Positions 10,902 to 22,475 are shown, counted from the stretch's first letter. The stretch is DNA of 64,000 nucleotides from Diploptera punctata (GCA_030220185.1 JASPKZ010007296.1:1171001-1235000); one strand, 5' to 3'. Numbers and translations are program-made. Notes: generated by a model from the letters alone, not told the origin.

Positions 10902-11020
10902 ATTTTACCAAGTTGAAAATAATGAGATGCCCCTATAGTTGTTGCAGTCAGTTTTATCTCCTTCTTATAAATTGGTACGATAATTGATTCCTTCCATTCA
11001 ATTATTATTTGAAATTTTTA
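10902..11020 (-). mobile_element. RTE-like LINE copy E, part 2
   Basis: The RTE-like element resumes at AAGTTGAAAATAATGAGATG and continues to the block around TTGATTCCTTCCATTCA, matching copy H at 24960-25060. The junctions at 10535 and 10902 match neighbouring positions of the LINE, so the intervening LINE is a clean insertion. Confidence 0.75.
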
Positions 11021-11099
11021 AATGTATTTTTAATGTATCTACAAAGTGTATTTCAACAATTTCTAAAATTAATTGTCTGTATCACTTTGTCCTCTAATG

Positions 11100-11170
11100 A
11101 GGAAAGTTGTATATAATAAAAAAGCAACAAATTCAAAATAGGGGCCCGCATTACTCAAAGCTCCTCTATT
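11100..11170. mobile_element. Right end of the 6771-7694 element family
   Basis: AAGCAACAAATTCAAAATAGG, a GCATTACTCAAAGCTCCTCT end and preceding AT-rich sequence match 7640-7694. The rest of the copy is not recognisable. Confidence 0.45.
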
Positions 11171-12127
11171 TTTTTTAGTTATATAGACCTATAAGGTCTT
11201 CTGTAGGTTATCTTCTGAAGCGATATTATGTTAAAATATGAAGTAGAAGTTTGTCCATTGTTAAACTGGTGCCAGACATTCATGTCAGATACAGAACTGG
11301 AATCCAGCACCTGCCTCAATATAATGCTGTTGTGTTGCAGGTAACAAAAAAGCTGACCCCATGATCCAGAAATATCTCCTCACCTGCTACCACATCTTCA
11401 TTCTGCATGTCACATCTGCTTGAGTTCTCACCTGCTTCATTAAGGTACGATAATATTGTAGTGTTCAATATCGGTAATGCAAACATCCGTCACTATAGGT
11501 TTGCCACACATGCAAAATTTATACTGCGTATCGTCACATTTGTTTAAAAACCTCTGTCAGTTCCGTTTTGTATAGGCAGTAAAGTTAATAAAACTAGATA
11601 TAAAATATTTATACAAATCAATGAAAAATGAAAGGAAGATCGGCAATTAAAGTATTAAATGGGATATTATTGGGTAAAATTTCAACAATGATACTAAATA
11701 CAAATTTATGAATCAATAGAGTATCATTTTAAAATAGAGGGTTGAGACTTGGCAACTGAATCAATATACTAGTTTAAAATTACTGTCAAAGGAAATTGAC
11801 TATTTAAAAAAAACTAGGCATTCCACATATAAAATTACTAACTCTGTAATCAGTCAGGAAATGAGGCTCCAAAATTCTATATTAGGCTTCAATAAATATA
11901 GATAATTCTAATGGTATGGTGAAGTGAGAAGAATATCGGAGCAGAGATTATCTAAAAAAAAGAGTTTGATTGGAATTGCCAGGGAAGAAATAAGAGGACC
12001 GACCAAAGATTACATTGGTACGATATATGTACATACAATAATTACTGACTTTACTCTCAAGATTTACAGTAGCGACGTGATATAGATGTTAAACAGTTTT
12101 CAAATAAGAATTAAGCAAAAAAAAAGC
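11171..12127. other. No gene seen
   Basis: AT-rich sequence without a recognised repeat, domain or RNA. Confidence 0.4.
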
Positions 12128-12268
12128 TCTAATGGTTGGGGAGCCGATATGCTGATCACATGTCGCTCCTATACTGGCTAGATAATCATTCACATCTGTG
12201 AATAACACATGTGGATATGAAGCCGGCTGGTAAGCCAAGGGACTTCTAAAGCTGTCGTGCCATGCATA
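12128..12268 (+). mobile_element. SINE family 2, 3' half
   Basis: GATCACATGTCGCTCCTATACTGG and the AGCCGGCTGGTAAGCCAAGG end match the 3' half of the copies at 2260-2592 (reverse complement) and 46875-47140. The tRNA-like head is missing. Confidence 0.65.
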
Positions 12269-12271
12269 CAT

Positions 12272-12303
12272 GGAGACTAACTCACTGGCTCTATCGAACC
12301 CGT
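12272..12303 (-). mobile_element. RTE-like LINE 3' terminus (tail piece)
   Basis: ACTCACTGGCTCTATCGAACC is the reverse complement of the RTE-like 3' terminus. It belongs with 16625-16935: the LINE at 12304-16618 was inserted between them. Confidence 0.65.
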
Positions 12304-12596
12304 GGGTAATAATAATAATAATAATAATAGCTTTATTTTACCTGGCAGAGTTAAGGCCTTAAGGCCTTGTCTACCACTCAACCAGGTTTAAAAAAAATAC
12401 AAACAAAAAATAGTCTTAAATCTAAATTACAATATATATATAAACGATTACAAGTTATGAATACAATACAATTAATATTTATAATGTATTTTGATTTACT
12501 CTAAATTTAACGAATTAAATATATAATATGTACAATATATATAAAAAACAGGAAAAGATTAATGACATAGTATAAAATTAAATAAATAGAGAAAAA

Positions 12597-15567
12597 TTAA
12601 TTATTAGACAACAGGTAACTGTATAAGCGTGACTTAAAGGTACCAAGTGTGCGGCAACCCCTGATATCTTGAGGAAGGAGATTCCAGGAGCGGGCAGAGG
12701 CTACTGTGAAGGAAGTAGAATAGGAGGAAGTGCTATGAAGAGGAATTGTTAGCAGACTGCTATCTTGTGATCTAGTGTCAATATTGTGGTAAGAGGATAA
12801 CTTCTCAAATCTAGACGCCAGGTAAGTAGGGATGTAGGAATTCAGAAGCTTGAAAAGTAGTGAAAGAGAGTGCAATTTACGTCTGTCAGTAAGACGGAGC
12901 CAAGAGAGGTTATTAAAGTGTTCGGAAATATGGTCATAACGGCGGCGTATTGAAAATGAATCGAACGCAAGCATTATGAACACGCTGCAGTCTCTGCGAC
13001 AAGTCATAGTTTAGATCATTATATATAATGTCACAATAATCGAAGTGTGGTAACACAAGATTCTGCACAAGGATTTGTTTATAACGAAACTGGGAGAAAA
13101 TTCTTTAAACGTCTAAGATAATGTAAGATGGAGAAAGTCTTTTTACATATGTGTTTCACTTGTGTTTGCCAGGTTAAATTTGCGTCTAGATGTAGTCCAA
13201 GATCTATTACTGAAGAAGAATAAGGGATGATTATTATATTTATAGTAATGTTTGGTAGTGTAGATATGTCAAAGGTTGTAAGCAGTCTTTGTTGTCCCAT
13301 TAGAATTACTTGTGACTTGTTAGGATTTAGATTTAGACCGATACTTGAAGACCAGTTAAAGATGGATATGAGATCGTCATTCATTTTTGTCAAGCTGTTA
13401 TAGAGAGAATGAGGAGGTGAATGTAGGTAAATTTGGAGATCATCAGCGTAGAGGTGATAACGGCAGTGCTTTAGTACAGTTGGCAAGTCATTTATGTAGA
13501 TTGAGAAAAGAAGAGGTCCGAGAACACTGCCCTGGGGGACTCCAGCCGGCACGTTGCGCCAAGACGAAGATCTAGAGTTTAATGAAACGTATTGTTGACG
13601 ACCGTGCAGGTATGAGTCGAACCAGGATACAGCGCTGTCAGACAAGTGTAGGTGCTTGAGCTTTATCATAAGTAAGTCGTGGTCTACTGTGTCAAAAGCT
13701 TTGCTGAAGTCAAGTAAGGTTAAAGGAGTCAATTGACGTCTGTCCACGGCTTCACGAATATCTTCAGTAATTTTTAGCAAAGCTGTGGTTGTGCTATGAC
13801 CATATCTAAAGCCGGATTGATAAGGATCAGGAGGTGATTTTCTTGGAGATATTCAGTCATTTGCTTATGTACAATATGTTCCAGGGCTTTAGATAATGTC
13901 GGAAGGATGCTAATCGGTCGGTAGTCATTACAGTTAGCAGGTGTACTTATTTTTGGTATAGGCCGAACTCTAGACTGTTTCCATACAGTAGGGAAGATAG
14001 AAGTTATAAGGGAAGCATTAAAAATATGAGTCACTGTGGGTAGTATAATGTCAATGATTTTATTTAGCATTAAAATGCTGATGTTATCTGTTCCTTGTGC
14101 ATTGGATTTAATCCGCTTGAGTGCTTTTTTAACGTCTATAGGCGAAATGTCGTTAAAGTGAAATTTATCTCTTCCTATATGGGGGGATGGGGATAAGTCT
14201 TTAAGAATGTCTGTTTTAGTCTTGTTGTCTGGAGGTGTCATGGGTATTGAGGTAAAATGTTCATTTAAGTCATCTACAGAAATGTCTATAGAGTCAGTTG
14301 AGGGATTCAACTGTCTAAGTCCCATTGCACGGAGATTTCGCCAAGTGTCCCGTGCACTTATTTCAGGTCCGATTATACTGTGGGCGTGTCGTAGTTTGGC
14401 ATTGCGTATAGTTTGTGTAGTTGTGTTTCTAAGTTGTTTGTTACAGTTGCCAGTTCTCGTCATTTTTATGTCGTCTGTATGTTCGGTATGCTTTGTCTCG
14501 TTTTGACATAAGTTCACGTATTGAGTCATTCATCCAGGGTGCAGGGGGGCGGGAAAATCGTCGGGTTTTTACTGGTGCATGTCTATCATATAGTTGTAAT
14601 ATCAGTGTATTAAATGTGTCTACTTTTTCATCAACTGATCTAAGATTCCATATTGTGTACCAAGGTAGTTCTAAAGCGTCTGATTTAGTTTAGTATCGTC
14701 TATGTTTTGTAAATTTCTGTACGTAATCAATTTAGAGCGTCTTTTAGGACATTGGAGTGAGTATTCTACGAATACAATGTCATGAGCAGATATGCCGGGA
14801 GCAGGAATTTGTCCATATGACAGTACTTTCTGTGGATGTGTAGTCACTATTAAGTCCAGTAGAGTGTCGGTATTAGCAGTATGATGTGTGGCAGAGAAAG
14901 GAACAATTGTCATATTTAAGCTTTGGAACATATTTTTAAGTTGTATGGCTGGTGAGTCAGTCTGAAGAAGATTTGTATTAAAATCGCCTGCGACAATAAC
15001 GTGTTCATAATGAGGTAATGAATCGTTCAGAGCGTTTTCTAGATCCGAAAGGTGCCTTATTTTTGGAGGTTTGTATACAATGCATAAGAGACATTTTTTA
15101 GACTGGCTTGAATTTCTACGAATAAGAACTCGGGGCGAGCGGAATATACAGAAGGGGACTTGTGGACAATTCTTGGATTAAGCTCATTTGATATAAAGGC
15201 ACAAACTCCTCCACCTCTTTTATCTATTCTGTCATTTCTGAGCAATGTATATCCGTCTAGGTGAACAAGGACGAAGGTATGGAAGGGGTCAGCCAGGTTT
15301 CCGAAATTAAAATGGCGCTCAGTCCAAGAGATGAAAATATGGTTTCAAACTCATCAAAGTGGGACAGAATGCTTTGTGAATTTACGTGAGCGATTTTAAG
15401 TGATGATTTATCAATAGAAAATGCATTCTTAAGTAGACTAGTAGTATTTGTTGTTGGAGGGGATGGTTGGGATTGAGGAATGTTGCTACCTGCGTTAAAA
15501 GTTGTCTGCACAATAAGAGGGTGATTGGAGAAGGTGAGTGAGTCAGAGGTTGCAAACATGTCTTCAT
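12597..15567 (-). pseudogene. LINE ORF2: endonuclease/reverse transcriptase, frameshifted
   Basis: Pieces in order on the minus strand: apurinic-type endonuclease start at about 15257-15460 (KIAHVNSQSILSHFDEF, ILISETWL); middle at 15057-15245 (RGGGVCAFISNEL); end at 14671-14931 (DLIVTTHP, SAHDIVFVEYSL with the His/Asp catalytic block); linker and RT N-half at 13774-14529 (RPISILPTLSKALEHI); RT palm at 13079-13780 (SKAFDTVDHDLL, GVPQGSVLGPLLFSIYIN, YADDLQIY near 13436-13460); C-terminal domain at 12597-13007. At least five frame breaks separate these, so no functional protein is made. The product would have nicked target DNA and copied the element RNA at the nick. Confidence 0.85.
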
Positions 15568-15799
15568 TTGTCAGCTCAATGTTGCCAATAGCAGAAAGTA
15601 AAAATAAACTATGTACTGTAATAACTCTAATAAAATTAAAATAATTTAGCTAAACAAAGAACTTAAATTAAAATAAAACAAGTAAGTTGTCCTAAATAAA
15701 AAATAATAAACTTAAAACTTACCTAAATTAGAAATAAATTAACAATATAATGTTAGCAAAGAAAAGACAAAGTAAACATATTTTACACTCAGGTCCTAT

Positions 15800-16486
15800 C
15801 TAGTTGATATCCGTAGAAGATCTAATTTTGCGTTTTTCGCCATTCACTTTAGCTATGACGGCACCGTCCATTGTCCATACATTTTGAATACCGTATTTCT
15901 GTATACTCTCTTGTAGCAGGCGATAGCGACACTTCGTTAGGTCCTCGCGAACAGTGACCCCACTTCCTTTCAACTTTTTCTTGCTTAGAAAAACTTCACT
16001 GCGCTTGCGGTAACTAACAAATTTCACTATTATAGCCCGCGGTCTTTCAGCATTACTAACACCAACACGGTGACTTCTGTCAATGTCAGTCACTGATAAA
16101 TCGACACCGATTTTTTTGGCCACCTCGATGGCTTTCTGGTCAGTGTCCTCTCCGGCCTCTTCTTTTACACCAAAAATCCTGAGGCATTGACGTCTCTGGT
16201 ATTGTTCTAAGTCGTCTATTTTATTTTCCAACACCTCAATCTTTCTGTCTTTTTCATCGAGGGTCTTTTTCAGATCCTCAATTACTTTAGTGTTGTCCTG
16301 GATGGTCTTCTGCAGTTCCGCCACTACCTGGTCCCGCAACATGGACACAAACACCTGCAGAGTGCCGGGATCCTGTAGCGCCTCTTTCACCACACGTTTC
16401 ACAGCTTCCTCCGTAGAACTTGTCGAATCATTGTTAGAATTACGTGTGTTTTTTCCCATGTTGTTAAATGTACACACTTTTGACAC
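15800..16486 (-). CDS. LINE ORF1p-like nucleic-acid-binding protein, intact
   Basis: A 228-codon uninterrupted frame. An acidic/serine-rich N-terminus is followed by a long coiled coil at about residues 50-110 (heptads around KTLDEKDRKIEVLENKIDDL), an RRM-like segment (LRIFGVKEEAGEDTD, KKIGVDLSVTDIDRSHRVG, RPRAIIVKFVSYRKRSEVF) and a basic C-terminal domain. This is the established layout of L1-type ORF1 proteins, which trimerise through the coil and coat element RNA in cytoplasmic particles. Met10 (near 16459) has a better start context than Met1 and may be the true start. Survival of this frame beside a shattered ORF2 suggests fairly recent insertion or chance. It would be expressed only from the LINE's own 5' UTR promoter, if at all. 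Confidence 0.85.
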   Translation of the reverse strand: MSKVCTFNNMGKNTRNSNNDSTSSTEEAVKRVVKEALQDPGTLQVFVSMLRDQVVAELQKTIQDNTKVIEDLKKTLDEKDRKIEVLENKIDDLEQYQRRQCLRIFGVKEEAGEDTDQKAIEVAKKIGVDLSVTDIDRSHRVGVSNAERPRAIIVKFVSYRKRSEVFLSKKKLKGSGVTVREDLTKCRYRLLQESIQKYGIQNVWTMDGAVIAKVNGEKRKIRSSTDIN

Positions 16487-16624
16487 TAACTAATATAAAT
16501 TTAAACTTAAACTCACTACGAATATACAACTTTAGCTATGAAATAACGAAGGCACCTGCTGAAAAATAACTTAAAACCTGGAGCGTAACTTGTGCGTGTT
16601 AGTAGCTAGCCGCCATTAAGTAAT

Positions 16625-16935
16625 ACATCCCTATGTATATATAAATATATTCTATATTTATAATGTTTTCCAATCATCCCCTTTATAATCTACTTCCCTC
16701 AAATCATGGTTAATTTCTCCCGGAATGTTTACTCCAGAGGAACCCATGTCCGTGTTTCTTGACGGTTGTATTTTTACGGTGAAAGATCGTCACTCTTTAC
16801 ACCAAGGTACTTTTTTCGTCTGGCTTAACACCTTCGACCTGTCAGGTAACCCTTTCGGCAGCAATGCCGACGTCATAACTCTCGGGGTAAATTAAACAGC
16901 ACAAGCCACTCCACCATGACAAGTACAAGGGAGAC
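16625..16935 (-). mobile_element. Internally deleted RTE-like element: 5' UTR fused to 3' end
   Basis: Reading the minus strand, 16935-16715 matches the 5' UTR of RTE copy H (23273-23510: GTGGAGTGGCTTG, GGCATTGCTGCCG, AGACGAAAAAAGTACCTTGG, ACAACCGTCAAGAAA). At about 16714/16715 it jumps directly to the last 150 bp of the same LINE (ATTAACCATGATTTGAGGG and onward). The whole coding region, about 2.5 kb, is absent. With the tail piece at 12272-12303 the element was about 345 bp, a LINE-derived non-autonomous unit of the kind known for BovB-type elements. Confidence 0.75.
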
Positions 16936-17524
16936 TAATGTTAAAATTAATTCACTTCTCTTTTGTAAAATTTGCTTTTTTTGGACTGTGTTTTTTAAAG
17001 AAAGGTGTCGATATGTAATGAAAATACTGTCTGATATAAACCAGAAAAAAGTATAATTAATATTGATTAATTAAAAAATCACACTTATTATTTTTAAATA
17101 GAGATGTTCCTTAATGCATCTTCAACAAAACAATATATTTTATAGAATTTATGAGTTAATATTATATTATCTTATATCTCCAATTGTTTTTATCTTGTAT
17201 ATCTTCGTCTTATAGACCAAAATTTGCATGGATTATTCACCAGTGTTCCGTCAAATATTCTTTGGACTACCACATCGACTTCATTTCCCAATCATGTATT
17301 AATTAAGGGGTCTTTTCTTCTCTTTTCCTCTTTTCTTCCTACTTGCCCATACCATCCATAAAAAACATACGGAACTTTCGTATTTGATCTTCGTGTTTAT
17401 AAAACCCTGGAGTTTATACATACAGTGCATCTGGAAAAGTGTTCTTTTTGGACAGATCCTAAGTCCGATTCAAACCTAATACATTTGTATAGCGATCAGG
17501 CAATATTACAATGTATACAAGACT
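16936..17524. other. No gene seen
   Basis: AT-rich. A 114-codon open frame at 17425-17769 mostly overlaps the antisense of a LINE fragment and is not a gene. Confidence 0.45.
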
Positions 17525-18240
17525 TTTTAGACCAATTCTATTTTTTATTAGGAATTTTTTTCTACACTACAGTTGTTTTTCCATCTACCCAAACCAATTT
17601 TATTCTTCCAAAATTTCCTGTCTTACACATTTTCATCTATCAGTTCCTTCTCTTCATGCTCCTTATGATCTCATCCATCCATTGTTTCTGTGATTTTCTT
17701 CTTTTCCTTCTGCCTTCAGCATTCCAATACAAAATCTTTTCAGAATTCTGTTTTCTCCCATATTTTTAATGTGACCAAACCATCACAATCTATTGTCCTT
17801 CTTCAATTACTTCAAGAATATTTTTATCCATTTTCATCATCTTTCTAATTCTTCAGTTTCTTATTTTATCCATTCATTATTTTCTTGCCACTCCACGTCA
17901 ATAGTCCATTTCTATAGCCAATAATGTATTTGCATACGGCCTTCTAAATGCCCAATTTTCAGCTCTTTATAATATTACACTTTGAACTAATGAATTATAA
18001 ATTATTTTTCTTGTGTTATTTACAATATTCTTGCTCAAAAGAACTGAATTCAGCGTACCAATTATTTCTAAACCTGTGCTTATTATTTTTTTTATTTCGC
18101 CTGAGTTTCTTCCATCAGTTTCGAAAATTGATCTCTAAATAATAAAAATTATTGACTTTGTGAATTACTTCTTGTTCAATTTACAACTTTCCATCATCCA
18201 TCTTCAATGTTAAATATCAGTTTATTTTTATATTTTTATA
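17525..18240 (-). mobile_element. Degenerate LINE 3' part, third family
   Basis: Minus-strand translation in shifting frames gives IIYNSLVQSVIL, NWAFRRPYANTLLAIEMDY, KMDKNILEVIEEGQ and EKILYWNAEGRRKRRK, then QKQWMDEIIRSMKRRN. This is the post-RT C-terminal region of an endonuclease/RT LINE, with many stops. A relative is at 62545-62935. Confidence 0.7.
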
Positions 18241-18384
18241 TTTTTCAATCATTTTTTGTCATATTGAACTATGCATCCTGAAAATCTGTCTCCCGAGAAG
18301 CTCCATCCGCTCCTACTTCCTTGGTATGACCTCATTCCTTACGTCATTTCCACGTCTCCTCTAGCGTCACTGGACAACCTTGTG

Positions 18385-18385
<1 letters not shown>

Positions 18386-18441
<56 letters not shown>
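18386..18441. repeat. (TA)n microsatellite
   Basis: About 28 TA units. The Ile/Tyr-rich open frames over it on both strands are artefacts. Confidence 0.97.
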
Positions 18442-18445
<4 letters not shown>

Positions 18446-18867
18446 AGCTATGTTTGTACGGACTTATTACATTACTTACCGATACAAACGGTACCGATAG
18501 TAACGGAACTATCTTCTTCATTATTTTGTTTTTACAGGTCAGGGAGCGAGGTCGTCTCTCTGTACCTTTTTCTCTACAGCAGTCGTACGTCGAAGAAGAT
18601 GTTATATTAGTATGGTTGTATTATATGTGTGAGTGTGCATTTTCTATTTTCTTTATTTATGTATACTTTTGGATTGTTCTATATTTCATTTTTCTCACTT
18701 TTCAAAGACACGACTACATTCTATGTTAAATAATTTATATTATTGTTATGTTTAAACGAATTACAATTATTTTTATTTAAAGCATGGTGATATTGTTTGG
18801 ATTGTGTTACGTAGGAATCCTGTCAGACATTAGCTTAGTTTCCAATGTCACTCCCACCGTAAGTTAC

Positions 18868-18978
18868 GTAATTTACTATAGTCTCACTCAGAAAACTTGT
18901 CCCGACAGAGAATCGAACTCGGTCCCACTGCGTGACAAGGTAGCACTCTATCTCGAGAACACAGCGGTGGACATTTTT
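18868..18978 (-). mobile_element. SINE family 1, tRNA-like head only
   Basis: The reverse complement carries CCGCTGTG, the A-box side, GTCACGCAGTGGGACC and the B-box block with GTCGGGACAAG. Matches the head of the full copies at 20897 and 48605. Confidence 0.75.
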
Positions 18979-18985
18979 GGTGAGT

Positions 18986-18986
<1 letters not shown>

Positions 18987-19056
<70 letters not shown>
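18987..19056. repeat. (AAT)n microsatellite
   Basis: About 23 AAT units directly beyond the SINE head at 18868-18978. The same trinucleotide tails the LINE at 12304, so an unrecognised element end may have seeded it. The poly-Asn frame is an artefact. Confidence 0.97.
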
Positions 19057-19058
<2 letters not shown>

Positions 19059-19237
19059 TTAGTAATTTATTTTTCTCTTTTGCATGAAATGATACAGGAC
19101 TAATTCTATGTAACCTATAAAAATCCCTTAAAATAAACCTATATTATGTTCGGCATGGTATCTAAGTATTTTTTTTTTAAATTTACGTTTATGTGATTAT
19201 TCATTTAATATATGTAGAGTTTCCCCTCAGAAAAAAA

Positions 19238-19436
19238 ATCTATCCTGGTGGATTAGTGGTTACCATTATCGCTTCTGTTTCCAAGGTTTACGGATTCAAA
19301 CCCGCCCGGGAACAATGGCTACTTAAGAGCGTAAAAATCTTGAGCATGAGTTCCTTCGGAAGGGAGCTATTGTAAATTTACGACACGTAAAATAATCTGT
19401 AGTCTGAAGAAAGAGGCCTCTGGGCAAAATGTATTT
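19238..19436 (+). mobile_element. tRNA-derived SINE, family 4
   Basis: Head with an A-box-like GTGGATTAGTGGTTACC and a B-box-like GATTCAAACCC, then a body with GAGCATGAGTTCCTTCGGAAG and an end GAGGCCTCTGGGCAAAAT. A diverged copy lies at 54318-54480 and shares GCATGAATTCCTTCGGAAG. Confidence 0.65.
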
Positions 19437-19959
19437 TTTCTTTCACAATCGCAATTGAATCGTGACCCTGTTAAAGAGCGTCATTAAATAAAATACCAAC
19501 TTTCTAAAAAAAATATTTATTTTTGGCTTCGAATTACAATGTATCAAGAAACATTAAAAAGATTTGGGATTATATACTTGTTTTCAGAAGTGCACAACTG
19601 AAATTATGCATTTTGAGGTTTGTGAGTAGATGTAATGGCAGGTGCAGTTAGCTTGTCCCGCAGGAAGTACAGCAGCAGAGGGTTCTGTTCCTAAGCCGGA
19701 TGCAACCGATAATGCTCATCCTACTGGACAAACATTTTAAATGGTAAGGAAATATATTAACGTATGTCGTGTCGGTTATACTTTAAAACCTCCCAGGTTG
19801 TAAGGAAGGCGATGTGTATCAGTGCACATCCCACAATAGATTTTGAAAGTCTTATAACAGCCTTTAAGTTCTTGATTTCTGGAGTTGACACATAACATTT
19901 TATTCTCATGTTTAATGCATGTCTATAGCGCAAAGTTACATTACTTTTAAAAGCAATAT
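19437..19959. other. No gene seen
   Basis: AT-rich, no recognised element. The short minus frame 19757-19975 runs into the SINE and has no domain. Confidence 0.4.
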
Positions 19960-20278
19960 CCATCCATCCGTCCATAGTAATTCTGCCCAGGGCAGGTCTT
20001 TCACTACAATCACAGCATTTTCATGCTATGCTTTGCAGCTTTACTAGGGAATTATTGGTGTGGTAGCTTCCCGTTGCTTTCCATATCGGTGAAGGATGAT
20101 GATAATAAGGATGATGATGATGATGGCCGGATTATTTTCAGGGACCGTGGGCCCTAGCTTCCTGACATTTGTCTTACAGGTTAGGAAAAACCCCGAAAAA
20201 ACCTCACCCAGGAGCCTCTCCCGACCGGGAATCTAACCCGGGCCCGCTGCGTGACAAGGCAGCACAGCGGTGGACAAA
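19960..20278 (-). mobile_element. SINE family 1, full-length copy
   Basis: The reverse complement starts near 20275 with CCGCTGTGCTGCCTTGTCACG, has the B box in GGGCCCGGGTTAGATTCCCG, the middle ACCTGTAAGACAAATGTCAGG, and ends GGCAGAATTACTATGGACGG near 19967. Confidence 0.85.
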
Positions 20279-20896
20279 AGGAATATATGCTTTATTATTT
20301 ATATAATCCTCAAGATATTTGGTAGAAAGCAATTAATTCCAATTCTTGCTTTCCAATAAATTTCACATTGGATGTTCTTGAGTTCGAAATTAATGTGTAG
20401 AGTTTTTGTGTAGCAAAAAGTACATTAATTAAGACTCTTTTTTTAATAATGAGTTTGTGTTTATCATTTATTTTAGTTATAGGACTACTATAGTTATAAT
20501 TATAGTGGTGCCACCTAACCTGGAAAAAAAAAAAAGAAAAATTGGGAATATGAAGGATCATTGAGGAGTTTTTTAACTGAGTATCTCCACTCCATTCAAT
20601 TTTTCATGAGAAGCCAAAAACTATCTGATTTTTTTACTTGTTTGGTGCATATATCTTAATTGACACACCGATTTCAATGAGATGTATTCACAATTGTTAA
20701 AAAATGGAGGTCTATATTCCATACCAAAATAAATCAATAACTGTTTTACTTTAGACATATCCAGCTTTGAAAACAAGATCTTCAATATTATATTATTATG
20801 CAACGATCAATCACTGAGAATTACTTTTTGTTACAGAAAAAATTCAGTTTAAAAGTTTCATGAGATAATGTATTTTATGAATAAAAGTTATATTAT
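20279..20896. other. No gene seen
   Basis: AT-rich spacer between two oppositely oriented SINE copies. Open frames at 20310-20561 and 20621-20803 have no domain. Confidence 0.4.
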
Positions 20897-21224
20897 ACCG
20901 CTGTGGTCTCGAGGTAGCGTGCTGCTTTGTCACGCAACAAGCCCGGGTTCGATTACCGGTCGGGACAGGCTCCTGGGTGAGATTTTTTCGGGGTTTTTCC
21001 TCATCTGTAAGACAAATGTCAGGAAGCTTAGGGCCCAACGGTCCCCGAAAATCATCCGGCCATCATCATCATCCTTATCATTATCATCATCGTTCTTAAC
21101 CGGTGTGGAAAGCAACGGGAAGCTACCGCAACTATACTGTAATTCCCTAGTAAAGCTGCAAAGCATAGCATGAAAATGCTATGATTGTAGCAAAAGACCT
21201 GCTCTCGGGCAGAATTACTATGGT
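20897..21224 (+). mobile_element. SINE family 1, full-length copy
   Basis: tRNA-like head (ACCGCTGTGGTCTCGAGG, GTAGCGTGCTGC, B box GGTTCGATTACC), conserved body (GACAAATGTCAGGAAGC; TAGTAAAGCTGCAAAGC) and end CAGAATTACTATGG. Together with 19960-20278 it forms an inverted pair about 620 bp apart. Confidence 0.88.
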
Positions 21225-21479
21225 TGCATGTTATTGACAATGGTACGTCGGCAGAAACCTGATAAAGTAATAAACCGTTAAAAAGTTTTAAAATGGTATT
21301 AGAAAATATAACAAAATACATCGATATTTCAAAACATTCCGTACACAAGAATTGTTTGAAAATACGTAATTGGAAATTTGAAAAAAATTAAGAATTCAAA
21401 TTTACCGATAAAAATGCCTCCAAATTTAAATTGTTTATCCACGTTCAATAAAATTAATATACTAAAGTTTGAAGTTTTT
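21225..21479. other. No gene seen
   Basis: AT-rich spacer; nothing recognised. Confidence 0.4.
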
Positions 21480-21880
21480 ATATAGGACAAGGAGCTTAGC
21501 TGCTATAAAACCATAATTTTAGCAACATTGTTATACGCAGTTGAAACCTGGACTTTCACTAAAATATCACAATAATATTTATTATTTTTGAAAATGGAAG
21601 TTTCTATTAATGAAAATGAGAACAGAGTATTAAGAATGTTGTATCAAGAGCCGAATATGGTAGCAATAATGAAGAGTAGATCACGCTGGCTTGGTCACAT
21701 AACCACATTATTATAAAAATAACCATAGACAATAATTGTCCACGAGGTAAAAGACGAATACTAAGGTGAAAAAAAGTATGTCACGATCCCAAACGGGTAG
21801 AAGGCCATTTAGCAGAAACGAAGAACAGGGAGCTGTGGAGGACCTTTGCGAATGAGATAAAAAATCCGACTTAGGTTTGA
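21480..21880 (+). mobile_element. Degenerate LINE C-terminal fragment
   Basis: Plus-strand translation across frameshifts: CYKTIILATLLYAVETWTF, NENRVLRMLYQEPN, SRSRWLGHITT, NCPRGKRRILR and ELWRTFANEI. This is the region following the RT in LINEs of the endonuclease/RT type. Ends are not fixed. Confidence 0.6.
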
Positions 21881-22033
21881 AATTGCCAAAAATTGGTGAT
21901 CAGAAAAAAAAAGTTTCTCTTATAGAAAATTACTATTCGTTTACCTATAATGAGTAACCAGAGGTTAATAATCCTTCGTCAGCTGAGCTAATTTTCAGGT
22001 TTTAATAGAGATTTCTTTTGCTCACTGAGATAT

Positions 22034-22475
22034 AAGGTAAGTGCGCAAAATAAGACCATACTAAGGACTGATCAGCTGTTAAAGCATAGTTGACCCAATT
22101 AATTTGAAACTTGTATGGCTACATATTAATTCTCGAGGATAACGAAAATATAAAGTTTAGAAGGAAAATTTAGTATTTAGTTATGTCTACTAATATATTT
22201 GTTTTTTATAGTGTAAATTGGCCTATTTGTGACAAACAAGGTCAGATTAATATTTTTTATTCATTTGCAGATTAGAAGGAATCAAGTAACAATGAAACCT
22301 TAAATTGAATGAAAATGAATTTTATTAAAGAAAACTAAATAAATTTTAAAACTAATGAAATATGGCTCAAATAAATTTATAAATCTGAATTGATATAAAC
22401 CAAATCCTCAATACAAAATGGAAACTTATATAGCTTTCTCTAACATTTATTCTGCCCATGCACTTACCTTTTCTT
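22034..22475. mobile_element. Possible small TIR element
   Basis: Left AAGGTAAGTGCGCAAAATAA and the complement of the right end (AAAAGGTAAGTGCATGGG, then CAGAATAA) form an imperfect inverted repeat about 440 bp apart. The interior is AT-rich and non-coding. No target duplication is clear, so this is tentative. Confidence 0.35.

Larger units (their letters stand above)
12304..16618 (-). mobile_element. Near full-length Jockey/CR1/I-group LINE, 4.3 kb
   Basis: The element runs from a short 5' UTR (16487-16618) through ORF1 (15800-16486) and a broken ORF2 (12597-15567) to a 3' UTR and an (ATT)n tail at 12308-12330. The RT has the YADDLQIY block and DFSKAFDTVDHDLL; the C-terminus reads ARSWNLLPQDIRG and TFKSRLYSYL. 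A separate coiled-coil ORF1 and the wording of the RT fit the Jockey/CR1/I assemblage (for example Daphne or Crack), which I cannot resolve by eye. The end CTGGCAGAGTTAAGGC recurs at 62985-63230. It sits inside an internally deleted RTE-like copy (12272-12303 and 16625-16935), so it inserted after that copy formed. Confidence 0.85.

Noticed and set aside
18339..18729. Long Ile/Tyr-rich frames on both strands
   Set aside because: Translation of a TA microsatellite.
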